Below are positions 8,855-17,050 of a stretch of DNA of 64,000 nucleotides, one piece after another. The translations under genes and the position numbers were made by a program. Origin of the DNA: Gammaproteobacteria bacterium (GTDB lineage: Bacteria > Pseudomonadota > Gammaproteobacteria > Steroidobacterales > Rariloculaceae). Position 1 is the first letter of the stretch. Each line of letters begins with the position of its first letter. Under the pieces are notes generated by a model, which was not told the DNA's origin, made no database searches, and saw only the letters and a list, made by a program, of their open reading frames with translations. The stretch is from NCBI GenBank assembly GCA_036381015.1, contig DASVDR010000015.1, positions 80,675 through 144,674 on the forward strand. The letters are read 5' to 3'.

Positions 8855-9595
8855 CTACTGCGCGAGGTAGCCGCCGTCGACGGCGTAGTACGACCCGGTG
8901 ACGAACGACGCCTTGTCGGAGCAGAGCCACAGCACGAGCTCCGCCACCTCGTCGGCCTCGCCGAGCCGGCCGATCGGGTGCAGGCCTTCCAGCGCCTTCA
9001 GCGTGTCGGCGTCGAGGTTCTCGATCAGCGGCGTCTTGATGAAGCCCGGACCCACGGCGTTCACGCGCACGTTGTCGCGGGCGTACTCGATCGCCGCGTT
9101 GCGGGTCAGGCCCACGACGCCGTGCTTGGCGGCCACGTAGGCGGCGGAGTTGCGAAATCCGACTTGGCCGAGGATCGACGCCATGTTGACGATGGAGCCG
9201 CCCCCGCGCTTCATCACGGGAATCTGATAGCGCATCCCGTAGAACACGCCGGAAAGGTTCACGGCGATCACCTTGTCCCAGCCTTCGATCGGATATTCGC
9301 CGACCGGCGCCATCGGCCCGCCGATTCCCGCATTGTTGACCGCGACGTGGAGCCCGCCGAATCGCTTCACCGCCTCGGCCACGAGCGCGTCGTTGTCCTC
9401 GGGCCTGGACGTATCCGCTTTGAAAAACACGGCTTCGGCGCCGCCCGCGCCGATCGCGGCGACGGTGTCGTGTCCGCCTTCCTCGTCGATGTCGGAGACG
9501 ACGACGCGGGCGCCCGCGGCCGCGAGCTTCCGGGCGACGGCCCGGCCGATGCCGCTTCCGGCGCCCGTGACGACGGCGACTTTGTCTTTCAGCAT
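8855..9595 (-). CDS. Short-chain dehydrogenase/reductase (classical SDR)
   Basis: A 246-residue NAD(P)-dependent oxidoreductase. The Rossmann motif TGAGSGIG, DIDEE (acidic residue after beta-2, suggesting NAD(H) preference), NNAG, catalytic Ser in NMASI and the YVAAK Tyr-Lys pair are all intact, and the C-terminal FVTGSYYAVDGGY matches the family. Start ATG 9595 has GAAGGAGG seven bases upstream. The open frame continues far upstream only as a shadow of the sigma-factor operon. Resembles glucose/3-oxoacyl-type SDRs. Substrate unknown. Confidence 0.9.
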   Translation of the reverse strand: MLKDKVAVVTGAGSGIGRAVARKLAAAGARVVVSDIDEEGGHDTVAAIGAGGAEAVFFKADTSRPEDNDALVAEAVKRFGGLHVAVNNAGIGGPMAPVGEYPIEGWDKVIAVNLSGVFYGMRYQIPVMKRGGGSIVNMASILGQVGFRNSAAYVAAKHGVVGLTRNAAIEYARDNVRVNAVGPGFIKTPLIENLDADTLKALEGLHPIGRLGEADEVAELVLWLCSDKASFVTGSYYAVDGGYLAQ

Positions 9596-9757
9596 GACGC
9601 GCCCTCCTTCTCGCTCGGCACCCCGCTCCATTTGAGCGCATACCGCGGGCGAGAAGAAATGCGTCGCGCGCCGGATGGGCGGACGCCCCCATGCGCCGCT
9701 CCGGGCGGCGGAGCGAGCCGGCCGTGATACCTGTGAAAACCTCGCGTATATAGCGGC

Positions 9758-10288
9758 ATGGGCCTCGAGCGATCGGAACCGGAACGGCTCATGCAATGGG
9801 CGCCGGCCGAGGAAGTGGACTGGGACGCGGTGTACGCGGACTACCTGCCGCGCATCTACAACTACTTCCGATTCCGTCTGGGAGTCGAGACCGACGTCGA
9901 GGATCTGACCGCACGCACGTTCGAGAAGGCCTGGCGGTCTCGCAGCCGTTATCGGCGCGATCTGGCCGCCTTCTCCACCTGGCTGTTTCGCATCGCGCAC
10001 AACGTCGGCATCGATCACCTTCGGGCGCGCCGCGAGCACTTGCCGATCGAGGCGGCCGACGATGCGGCCGCCGAGGGAACGCCGGAGGAGGCGGCGGAGC
10101 GCGCGTCCGATCTCGCGCGCCTCGCCGAGCTGGCCGCCCGCTTCTCCGAGCGCGACCGCGAGCTGATCGCGCTCAAGTACGGGGCCGGCCTCAGCAATCG
10201 GACGATCGCGGGGCTCACGGGGCTCAGCGAAACGAATGTCGGCACGATTCTGCACCGCCTGGTCGTGACGCTGCGGGCGCAGTGGTAG
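9758..10288 (+). CDS. ECF RNA polymerase sigma factor
   Basis: A 176-residue sigma-70 family ECF factor. Region 2 (about 25-95) includes YLPRIYNYFRFRLG, DVEDLTARTFEKAW and FSTWLFRIAHNVGIDHLR. Region 4 (about 125-175) has FSERDRELIALKYGAGLSNRTIAGLTGLSETNVGTILHR. ATG 9758 gives the full region 2. ATG 9791 is a shorter alternative. It is followed by a membrane protein 15 bases later and then a secretin-N protein, in the order expected for sigma, anti-sigma and accessory gene. It therefore probably reads out a signal received across the inner membrane. Confidence 0.9.
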   Translation: MGLERSEPERLMQWAPAEEVDWDAVYADYLPRIYNYFRFRLGVETDVEDLTARTFEKAWRSRSRYRRDLAAFSTWLFRIAHNVGIDHLRARREHLPIEAADDAAAEGTPEEAAERASDLARLAELAARFSERDRELIALKYGAGLSNRTIAGLTGLSETNVGTILHRLVVTLRAQW

Positions 10289-10303
10289 CCGTGGAGCTTG
10301 GCG

Positions 10304-11692
10304 ATGGACGACGAGTTTTTGTACCGCCTTCGAAAGAGACCGCCGCCTGAATTCGCCGCGAGGCTGAAGGCCGCGCTCGACCGTCGGGCGCCGGTGCATC
10401 GGTTTTCGCCGCGAACGCGTTTTGTCCGCGGAATCGCTGCGGCCGCGCTGGTCGGCGCAGCCGCGGCGTTCGCGGTGCTGATGCTTTCGATGCCGGGGCT
10501 TTTCCGCGCCAACGGCGACGGCGCGGGGACGGCCGAGCCGCCGACCGTCGCGCGCGACAAGGGTGAGGGCGGCTCGACGGGCGCAGTCAAGCCGCAATTG
10601 CAGTCGAATGCGGGGGGAACGGTGAAGCCGGCCGGCGGCGGGGCGCCGAGCGCCGCGAAACCGTCGGCCGGGAGCGGTGCGCCCGCCGCGGAGACACCGG
10701 ACTCGGATGCCGACGCGGAGGAGGGAAGCGCGCTCGCGTCGGCCCCCCCCGGCGTGGCTGTCGCGCGCTCTCGTGCCCGCACCGGCGTCTCGATCTCTTC
10801 GCAAGCTTATCGTTACGTGCAAGAGACGGCCGAGGGCGCGGGCGTCGATTCGGCCTTCTTCATCGAGAGCACCGCGGACGGCATGGAGGCGTTCTGCGGA
10901 GACGTGCGCGGCGTCGCGGCCACGCCCGCAATCGTTCGTTTCGGCCGCCTGAGCGCAGCAGAGCTTGCGGCCTGCGCGACCGCGCCGCTCGGCGAGATCA
11001 TCGAGATCAAGATCGGCTACGACGCGCTCGTGCTCGGCCGAAGCCACGCCTACGCCGCGTTCCCGCTGTCCGTTCGCCAGGTCTTCCTCGCGCTCGCGCG
11101 CGAGGTGCCGGACGACCGCGACCAGGCTCGCGTGACGCCGAACCGGAACCGAAGCTGGAGCGATATCGATCCTGCGCTGCCGTACGAGCCGATCGACGTC
11201 GTCGGCCCTGCGGCCGACTCGGTGCTCGGCGAAAGCTTGATCACGCTGCTCGAGGCCGGCTGCCGTAGCTTTCCGGAGCTGCTCGCGCTCGAGCAGTCGG
11301 ACGACGTGCGCTACGAGCGCGTGTGTCGCACGCTTCGCGACGACTCGGCCTACGACGAGATGTCGGAAGGCTTCGAGCTCCTCCAGCGGATCGAGACGTA
11401 CCCGAACGCTTTCGGCGTCGTGAGCTTCGCGTTCTTCGACGGCAATCGTGACAGGCTCGATGCTGCGCCGCTCGGCGGCGTGGAGCCGTCGCTCGAGGTC
11501 CTGGCCGACGGCAGCTATCCCGCTTCGCGCACGCTCTATCTCTACGTCCGCGAGCGCGCGCTCGCGGCGCGCGCCGACGTGCGGCAGCTCGTCGACTTCC
11601 TCGTGTCATCCGATTTTGCGTTGACCCCGCCGGCCGAGGACGAGCGCCGGGAGATCCGTGCGCTACTGTCCGAGGCTTCTTCCCGGCTCTAG
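10304..11692 (+). CDS. Putative anti-sigma factor with periplasmic PstS-like ligand-binding domain
   Basis: A 462-residue protein. Residues 1-42 are a short basic cytoplasmic segment (FLYRLRKRPPPEFAARLKAALDRR) of the type found in minimal anti-sigma factors. Residues 43-63 are one TM helix. Residues 70-150 are a Pro/Ala/Gly linker. Residues 155-462 read as a PstS-type phosphate-binding domain: STADGMEAFCGD, LSAAELAACATAPLGEIIEIKIGYDALVLG, VFLALAREVP, RSWSDIDPALP, YPNAFGVVSFAFF and the Arg-rich C-terminal helices. GGAG seven bases upstream supports ATG 10304 over the TTG at 10298. The ligand-loop SxxT/D signature is altered (VGPAADSV), so phosphate binding is not certain. Gene order sigma-this-secretin-N suggests it holds the sigma factor until a ligand or partner is sensed. 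Confidence 0.75.
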   Translation: MDDEFLYRLRKRPPPEFAARLKAALDRRAPVHRFSPRTRFVRGIAAAALVGAAAAFAVLMLSMPGLFRANGDGAGTAEPPTVARDKGEGGSTGAVKPQLQSNAGGTVKPAGGGAPSAAKPSAGSGAPAAETPDSDADAEEGSALASAPPGVAVARSRARTGVSISSQAYRYVQETAEGAGVDSAFFIESTADGMEAFCGDVRGVAATPAIVRFGRLSAAELAACATAPLGEIIEIKIGYDALVLGRSHAYAAFPLSVRQVFLALAREVPDDRDQARVTPNRNRSWSDIDPALPYEPIDVVGPAADSVLGESLITLLEAGCRSFPELLALEQSDDVRYERVCRTLRDDSAYDEMSEGFELLQRIETYPNAFGVVSFAFFDGNRDRLDAAPLGGVEPSLEVLADGSYPASRTLYLYVRERALAARADVRQLVDFLVSSDFALTPPAEDERREIRALLSEASSRL

Positions 11693-11704
11693 ACGGAGAA
11701 CGAC

Positions 11705-12385
11705 ATGAATGTGAAGACGATCGAGGCGGCCGCGGCCGCAGCGTTGATCCTGGGTCTGCACACGGGCGCCGCGCTCGCGCAGCAAGCGCCGCCGGAAGAG
11801 CCGCCGGCGACGGCCGAGGCGGAAGGCGGCCCGGAAACGATCCCGTTGATCGAGCTCATCGAGGGCGTCGCCGAGCGCAGCGGCCGCAACTTCATCGTCG
11901 ACCCGCGCGTTCGCGCGGAGGTGACCCTGATCGGGCAGGACCCCGCGGACGTCGACTACGACGGTTTGCTCGCGATCCTGCAAGTGCACGGATACGCGGC
12001 GATTGCGACCGGGGACTACGTGCGGATCGTGCCGGACGCCTTTGTCCGCTCGCAGGCCATCCCGGTCGCCTCCGGCGAGTCCGACGCTCGGGACCTCGAG
12101 TACGTGAGCAAGGTGATCGAGGTCCGCGGCGGGCCGGCGCCTCAGCTCGTCCCGCTGCTGCGGCCGCTCATGCCGATGCAGGCGCATCTCGCGGCCGACG
12201 TTTGCCGCAATGCGCTGATCGCCGTCGACACGGCCGCGAACATCGCGCGCATCGAAGCGCTCGTCGCGGCGCTCGACACGGGCGAGACGTACGAGCCGCC
12301 GAGCTGCGAAGCGTTTTCGCGGCTTCCGGCGCCGGGGCCCCGCGGCGGCGAGCGCGGGCCGAGGCGGGGCGACGCCGAGGGGTGA
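11705..12385 (+). CDS. Stand-alone secretin N0-N1 domain protein
   Basis: A 226-residue exported protein. Residues 1-25 are a signal peptide. About 45-120 is an N0/STN-like domain (IPLIELIEGVAERSGRNFIVDP, VTLIG, YDGLLAILQVHGYAAI) and about 130-195 a secretin N1 domain (KVIEVRGGPAPQLVPLLRPL...NALIAVDTAANIARIEALV), both as in GspD. The C-terminal 30 residues are disordered (Pro/Arg/Gly). The secretin barrel (GspD C-domain) is absent. It sits 12 bases after the PstS-like gene, so the three genes form one operon. N0/STN domains are known to contact anti-sigma factors in FecA-type signalling, and that role here is inference. Confidence 0.78.
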   Translation: MNVKTIEAAAAAALILGLHTGAALAQQAPPEEPPATAEAEGGPETIPLIELIEGVAERSGRNFIVDPRVRAEVTLIGQDPADVDYDGLLAILQVHGYAAIATGDYVRIVPDAFVRSQAIPVASGESDARDLEYVSKVIEVRGGPAPQLVPLLRPLMPMQAHLAADVCRNALIAVDTAANIARIEALVAALDTGETYEPPSCEAFSRLPAPGPRGGERGPRRGDAEG

Positions 12386-12464
12386 GCTTGCCGCGACCGA
12401 TCGGCGGCCCGAGGATGCGCGTGCGGAAGATCTTCGGCGGAAAATTCATGGCCGGCCCGCAGCT

Positions 12465-15047
12465 TCATGTCCGCGACCTCGGATCTTCCGGCCAGTGGTG
12501 CTTCGGGTAGCGGCCGCGGAGGTCCTTGCGCACTTCGGCGTAGGCGCCGCTCCAAAAGCTCGCAAGATCGCGGGTGATCTGCACGGGACGCTGTGCCGGC
12601 GACAGCAGCTTGAACGTGATCGGCACGCGCCCTTCGCCGATCCGCGGGCTTTCTTCGAGCCCGAACACTTCCTGGAGGCGCACGGCCACGACGGGCGCGT
12701 TCTCGTCGCGGTAGTCGATCCGGATCCGTGCGCCGCTCGGGACTTGGAGGCGGCTCGGCGCGAGCTCGTCGAGGCGGCGCATCCGCTCCCACCCGAGGCG
12801 CGCGGCGAGCGCGTCGACGAGCGGGAGCCGCGCGAGATGCTCGCGGCGCGTGACGCCGTCGAGCCACGGCCCGAGCCAGTCGTCGAGCGATTGCGCGAGC
12901 GACGCATCGTCCATCGGCGGCCACGAGCCGGTCTCGTCGAGACCGAGCGCGCGGGCGAACTCGACGCGCGCCTGGAGATCGCGTGCCTCGCGCGTCCACG
13001 GCAGCGCGTCGAGGCCGAGCGCGCATAGACCCGCGAGCATCGCGGCGCGGGCGGCTTCGGCCGGCACGTCGGGCAGCGGCTTCTCGTCGATCACGACCGC
13101 GCCGAGCCGGACGGTGCGCCGCGCGATCACGGCTTGCTCCCGCCGGCTCCACTCGACGGACTCGCCGTGCTCGAGGTCGGCGGCGAAGTGCGTCTCGAGA
13201 TCCGCTTTCGCGATCGGCGCGGCAAGCAGAATGCGCGCGTCTCGGTCGCGATCGTCGAGATCCACGGCCACGAGATACTCCTCGCGGGCGAGCGGCTGAC
13301 CCTCCGCGAGCGCCGCGCCGCGGCCGTTCGCGAGCGTATAGCGCGCGCCGGGACCGGCGCGGCGCCGACCGATGCGGTCGGGATAGGCGAACGCGAGGAG
13401 CACGCCGGCGAGCGCGTCGTCGACGCCGCCCGCGGTCGGCCCGGCGCGTCGTCCCCGCTCGCGCTCTCGTCGGAGTCGCCGCTGCGGCTCGCCGGCGAAG
13501 CGCCGCTCGAGCTCGCGCGCGAAGCGAAGCGCGCGTTCGATCGGGCCTTGTCGGGATCTCGACTCGAGCAGAGCGAGACGCGTGCGGACATCGGCGTCCT
13601 GTGCGGCTTCGGCGCCGCGCAGCAGATCGCGATCGGACAGAAGCGCCGCGAGCCGGGCGGCGAGGGGCACGGCGCCGAGCGCTTCGGCCTCGAGGAGCAT
13701 GTGCGCGAGCCGCGGATGCACGCCGGCGGCCGCCATCGCGCGGCCGTGCGCCGTCACGCGGCCGGCTCGATCGAGCGCGCCCAAGCGTCGCAGCAGGTCG
13801 CGTGCGCTCGCGAGCATCGCTTCCGGCGGCGGATCGAGCCAGCGCAGCGCGCGCGCATCCGTCACGCCCCAGCTCGCGAGCTCGAGCGCGAGCGGCGCGA
13901 GGTCCGCGGCGAGAATCTCCGGCGGCGTGGCCGGCGCGAGGCTTCGATGCGCCGTTTCGCTCCACGCGCGGTAGCAGACGCCCGGCGCGGTCCGTCCCGC
14001 GCGTCCCTGCCGCTGCTCGGCCGACGCGCGGGAGATGCGCTGCGTCTCGAGCCGGCTCATGCCGGTCGACGGGTCGAACAGCGTGCGCCGCACGAGCCCC
14101 GAATCGACGACGACGCGCACGCCTTCGATCGTGAGGCTCGTCTCCGCGATGTTCGTCGCGAGCACGATCTTGCGCGTGCCGGGCGGGCTCGGCTCGAGGG
14201 CGGCATCCTGCGCCGACGGATCGAGATCGCCGAAGAGCGGCAGGACGTGCACACGGAACGGCGTGCCCGACGAGTCGGAGGCCGAGGCGCCGTGACCTGC
14301 GGTCCCCGCGCTCCGCGGCTCGCTCGATTCGAGGAGGCGTTGCACGTTGCGAATCTCCCGTGCGCCCGGGAGGAACACGAGGACGTCGCCGTCGGTCTCC
14401 CGCAGCGCACGTCGCACGATGCGCTCGGTGACGGTCTCGGGGGGCATCGGCGGGAGCCCTCGTCCGACGAAGCGCGTCTCGACCGGAAACCTTCGCCCTT
14501 CCGCAGTGACCACTCGCGCGTCGCCGAGCAGCGCGGCGACCGGCTCGACGTCGAGCGTCGCGGACATCACGAGGAGGCGCAGCTCGGGCGCGAGCGCGTC
14601 GCGCGCGTCGAGCGTCAGCGCGAGCCCCAAGTCCGCCTGCAATGCGCGCTCGTGGAACTCGTCGAAGATGACGAGCGCGACGCCCTCGAGCGCGGGGTCC
14701 GCTTGGAGCATCCGCGTGAGCACGCCTTCGGTCACGACCTCGATCCGGGTCGCGCGCGAGACGCGCGTGTCGAGCCGCATCCGATAACCGACGAGCCCGC
14801 CGACGTCCTCGCCGAGGGAGCGCGCGATCCGGCGCGCGATCGCCCGGGCCGCGAGCCGGCGCGGCTCGAGCATCACGATCCGCTTGCCGCGTGCCCAGGG
14901 CTCGTCGAGCAGCGCCGGCGGGACGACCGTGCTCTTGCCCGCGCCGGGCGGCGCGTGAAGCACGACGGCCGTGTGCGCGGCGAGCGCGGCGCGCAGCGCG
15001 GGAAGCGCTTCGTGGATCGGCAGCTCGGGTGAAGGACGATCGGCCAC
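12465..15047 (-). CDS. hrpB: ATP-dependent RNA helicase HrpB
   Basis: An 860-residue DEAH-box helicase of the HrpB family. Walker A GAGKST is at 35-40, followed by motif Ia LEPRRLAAR, DEFHER (motif II, with H as in HrpB), MSATLD (III), ATNIAETSLTIEGV (V), and QRQGRAGR (VI). A helicase-associated HA2 region and the HrpB-specific C-terminal domain (EEYLVAVDLDD, RRLDELAPSRLQVPSG, RDLASFWSGAYAEVRKDLRGRYPKHHWPEDP) follow. Length is normal (810-860). It is cytoplasmic and non-essential in most bacteria. It converges on the secretin-N gene 79 bases away and is divergent to the YCII gene. Confidence 0.95.
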   Translation of the reverse strand: MADRPSPELPIHEALPALRAALAAHTAVVLHAPPGAGKSTVVPPALLDEPWARGKRIVMLEPRRLAARAIARRIARSLGEDVGGLVGYRMRLDTRVSRATRIEVVTEGVLTRMLQADPALEGVALVIFDEFHERALQADLGLALTLDARDALAPELRLLVMSATLDVEPVAALLGDARVVTAEGRRFPVETRFVGRGLPPMPPETVTERIVRRALRETDGDVLVFLPGAREIRNVQRLLESSEPRSAGTAGHGASASDSSGTPFRVHVLPLFGDLDPSAQDAALEPSPPGTRKIVLATNIAETSLTIEGVRVVVDSGLVRRTLFDPSTGMSRLETQRISRASAEQRQGRAGRTAPGVCYRAWSETAHRSLAPATPPEILAADLAPLALELASWGVTDARALRWLDPPPEAMLASARDLLRRLGALDRAGRVTAHGRAMAAAGVHPRLAHMLLEAEALGAVPLAARLAALLSDRDLLRGAEAAQDADVRTRLALLESRSRQGPIERALRFARELERRFAGEPQRRLRRERERGRRAGPTAGGVDDALAGVLLAFAYPDRIGRRRAGPGARYTLANGRGAALAEGQPLAREEYLVAVDLDDRDRDARILLAAPIAKADLETHFAADLEHGESVEWSRREQAVIARRTVRLGAVVIDEKPLPDVPAEAARAAMLAGLCALGLDALPWTREARDLQARVEFARALGLDETGSWPPMDDASLAQSLDDWLGPWLDGVTRREHLARLPLVDALAARLGWERMRRLDELAPSRLQVPSGARIRIDYRDENAPVVAVRLQEVFGLEESPRIGEGRVPITFKLLSPAQRPVQITRDLASFWSGAYAEVRKDLRGRYPKHHWPEDPRSRT

Positions 15048-15172
15048 GGCTCGGCGCGGGACAGGCGAAGGCTCGTAACGATAACGTCGGTGGAGCGCGG
15101 CGTCATCGTCGCGCTGTCGAATTCCCCTGCCGCTGAACGACTACCTTGGAGCGGGACGAAAAGGAGACCGGA

Positions 15173-15562
15173 ATGAAGTACCTGTGCCTCGTCTACGAGG
15201 AGGAAGAGACCCTGAACACGCTGTCGCGGGCCGAGTGGGATGCGCTGCGGCGCGAGACGATGGACTACGTGAAGGCGCTCCGCGACCGCGGACAGCTGCT
15301 CGTGGCCGAGCCGCTGCAAAGCGTCCGAACGGCCGTCACCGTGCGGGTGCGCGGCGGAAAGCTGTCGATGACCGACGGGCCGTTCGCGGAGACGAAGGAG
15401 CAGCTCGGCGGATTCTTTCTGATCGACGCGAAGGACCTGAACGAGGCGCTCCAGATCGCATCGCAATGGCCTTCGGCGCGCTTGGGCAGCATCGAGGTGC
15501 GGCCGGTGGAGGCGCAGCTTCGCGACGAAGGCCGCTACGCGCCGCTCGCACGCCGGGCCTGA
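15173..15562 (+). CDS. YCII-related (DGPF) domain protein
   Basis: A 129-residue protein with the ferredoxin-like YCII/DGPF signature: MKYLCLVYEEEE at the start, then MTDGPFAETKEQLGGFFLIDAKDLNEAL with the DGPF motif and the YCII His/Asp positions replaced by the variant typical of the DGPF branch. Start ATG 15173 has AAGGAG seven bases upstream. In other genomes these proteins often accompany ECF sigma factors of the ECF41/42 type. No such sigma factor is adjacent here. Function unknown. Confidence 0.88.
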   Translation: MKYLCLVYEEEETLNTLSRAEWDALRRETMDYVKALRDRGQLLVAEPLQSVRTAVTVRVRGGKLSMTDGPFAETKEQLGGFFLIDAKDLNEALQIASQWPSARLGSIEVRPVEAQLRDEGRYAPLARRA

Positions 15563-15590
15563 CGGGCTCGCGGGCTCCGCAAGCCGCGCT

Positions 15591-16931
15591 TCAAACGACC
15601 GGGCCCTCCATCGGGCGTGCCTCTAACGCCTCGACCGGCGCGGCGAACCGCGCCGACGTCTCTCGAGCGGTGACCACCGCGCCCACGGCCGCGACGCAGA
15701 TCAGCACGAAGTAAGCGATGACCCAGCCGAGCTCGCCTCCGGACATCGCGAGGAGCGACGCGGAGATCACCGGCATGAGCCCGCCCCCGAGAATCGTGCC
15801 GAACTGGCGGCCGAGCGAGACGCCGGACAGCCGCAGCCGCGGATCGTCGAACAGCTCCGCGTAGAAGCTTCCGGTGACGGACAAGGACATCGGCTGCAGG
15901 ATCGCGCCGGGAATGGCCATCGCGAGCACGATGATCGGCGCGCTGGCGGTCCCGAGCATCGGGAAGAACACGAGGAGCACGTAGAGGGCCGCGAGCGAAT
16001 AGGCGGCGCCGAGCAGCGGCCGGCGGCCGATCCGATCCGAGAGGCCGCCGAAGAGCGGGTTCGTGACGATGCCGATCGCATTGCCGAGCACGACGCCGCC
16101 GAGGAGCAGGCCGTTCGGGAGGCCGAGGGTCTGGAGCCCGTACGAGAGCCCGAACACGGCCGTGAAGTAGAAGGTGGAGGACTCCGCCATCGCGCAGAAC
16201 AGCACCTGCAACGCCGGAATCTTGCGGCGCCGGAGCACCGCGAGGAGCGGAACGCGCTCCGCCTTGTCGCGCTCGATCGCGGCCTGGAAGATCGGCGACT
16301 CGGCGACCTTCAATCGCACATAGAGGCCGACGGCGAAGATCACGGCGCTCGCGAGGAACGGCAAGCGCCAGCCCCACGACACGAGCTGCTCGTCCGGCAG
16401 CGCGCCGACCGCGAACGCCGCGAGCGCGCCGAGAACGGTGCCCGCGGCCCCGCCGCTTTGCACGAACGCGGCGAAGAGGCCGCGCCGATGGCCCGGGGCG
16501 CTTTCCATCGCGAGCAACGGACCCGCGCCGGACTCGCCGCCGAGCGCGAAGCCCTGAATGAACCGCAGGCTCACGAGGATGATCGGCGCGGCAATGCCGA
16601 TCTGCGCGTAAGTCGGCGTGAGGCCGATCAGCGTGGTGGCGGTGCCCATCAGCACGAGGGTCGTGACCATGATCGGCTTGCGCCCGATGCGGTCGCCGAA
16701 GTGCCCGAAAAACAGCCCGCCGACCGGCCGCGCGGCGAAGCCGACGGCAAACACGCCGAGCACGGCGATCGTGCCGATCATCGGATCGAGGCTCGGGAAG
16801 AACAGGCGGTCGAAGACGAGCGGCGCGAGGAAGCCGTAGAGGAGAAAGTCGTACCACTCCATCGTCGTGCCGATAAAGCACGACCAGAGCATCCGCTTGT
16901 TCGGCCCGCTGATCGCTTCGCGCGTCGTCAT
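15591..16931 (-). CDS. MFS transporter, metabolite:H+ symporter (MHS) family
   Basis: A 446-residue 12-TM permease. The MHS signature MEWYDFLLYGFLAPLVF occurs in TM1, the A-motif GHFGDRIGRKP between TM2 and TM3, RFIQGFALGGESGAG in TM4 and a second GGLSDRIGRRPLL between TM8 and TM9. Family members (ProP, KgtP, ShiA, aromatic-acid permeases) import organic acids with protons. It is downstream of the benzoylformate decarboxylase gene on the same strand, with a palindrome cluster between, so uptake of an aromatic 2-oxo acid such as benzoylformate or mandelate is a reasonable inference. Start ATG 16931. The open frame runs on upstream only through repeats and shadow sequence. Confidence 0.9.
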   Translation of the reverse strand: MTTREAISGPNKRMLWSCFIGTTMEWYDFLLYGFLAPLVFDRLFFPSLDPMIGTIAVLGVFAVGFAARPVGGLFFGHFGDRIGRKPIMVTTLVLMGTATTLIGLTPTYAQIGIAAPIILVSLRFIQGFALGGESGAGPLLAMESAPGHRRGLFAAFVQSGGAAGTVLGALAAFAVGALPDEQLVSWGWRLPFLASAVIFAVGLYVRLKVAESPIFQAAIERDKAERVPLLAVLRRRKIPALQVLFCAMAESSTFYFTAVFGLSYGLQTLGLPNGLLLGGVVLGNAIGIVTNPLFGGLSDRIGRRPLLGAAYSLAALYVLLVFFPMLGTASAPIIVLAMAIPGAILQPMSLSVTGSFYAELFDDPRLRLSGVSLGRQFGTILGGGLMPVISASLLAMSGGELGWVIAYFVLICVAAVGAVVTARETSARFAAPVEALEARPMEGPVV

Positions 16932-16944
16932 CGCTCCCCCCGCC

Positions 16945-17036
16945 CCAAAAAAGGTGTCAGACACCTTTTTCTCGAGACACCAGAGATGTGTCTGACACCC
17001 CTTTTCCGAGGAAAAGGTGTCTGACACCTTTTTTCC
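16945..17036. repeat. REP-like palindrome cluster A (3 copies)
   Basis: Copies at 16947-16970 (perfect, AAAAAAGGTGT/CAG/ACACCTTTTT), 16985-17006 (imperfect, TGTGTCTGACACCCC) and 17012-17034 (perfect). Each can fold as a hairpin of up to about ten pairs with a three-base loop and T/A-rich ends. The cluster fills the gap between the benzoylformate decarboxylase stop (17051) and the MFS start (16931). Confidence 0.9.
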
Positions 17037-17050
17037 GGACACCGTTTTGC

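Noticed and set aside
9720-9757. ECF-type autoregulated promoter upstream of the first sigma factor
   Set aside because: AAAACC and CGTATA elements are only two bases apart, not the 15-17 needed.
8855-11047. Very long minus-strand open frame ending in the SDR
   Set aside because: Its upstream part is antisense to the ECF operon, lacks any domain and starts without a ribosome site. Only the SDR portion from 9595 is real.
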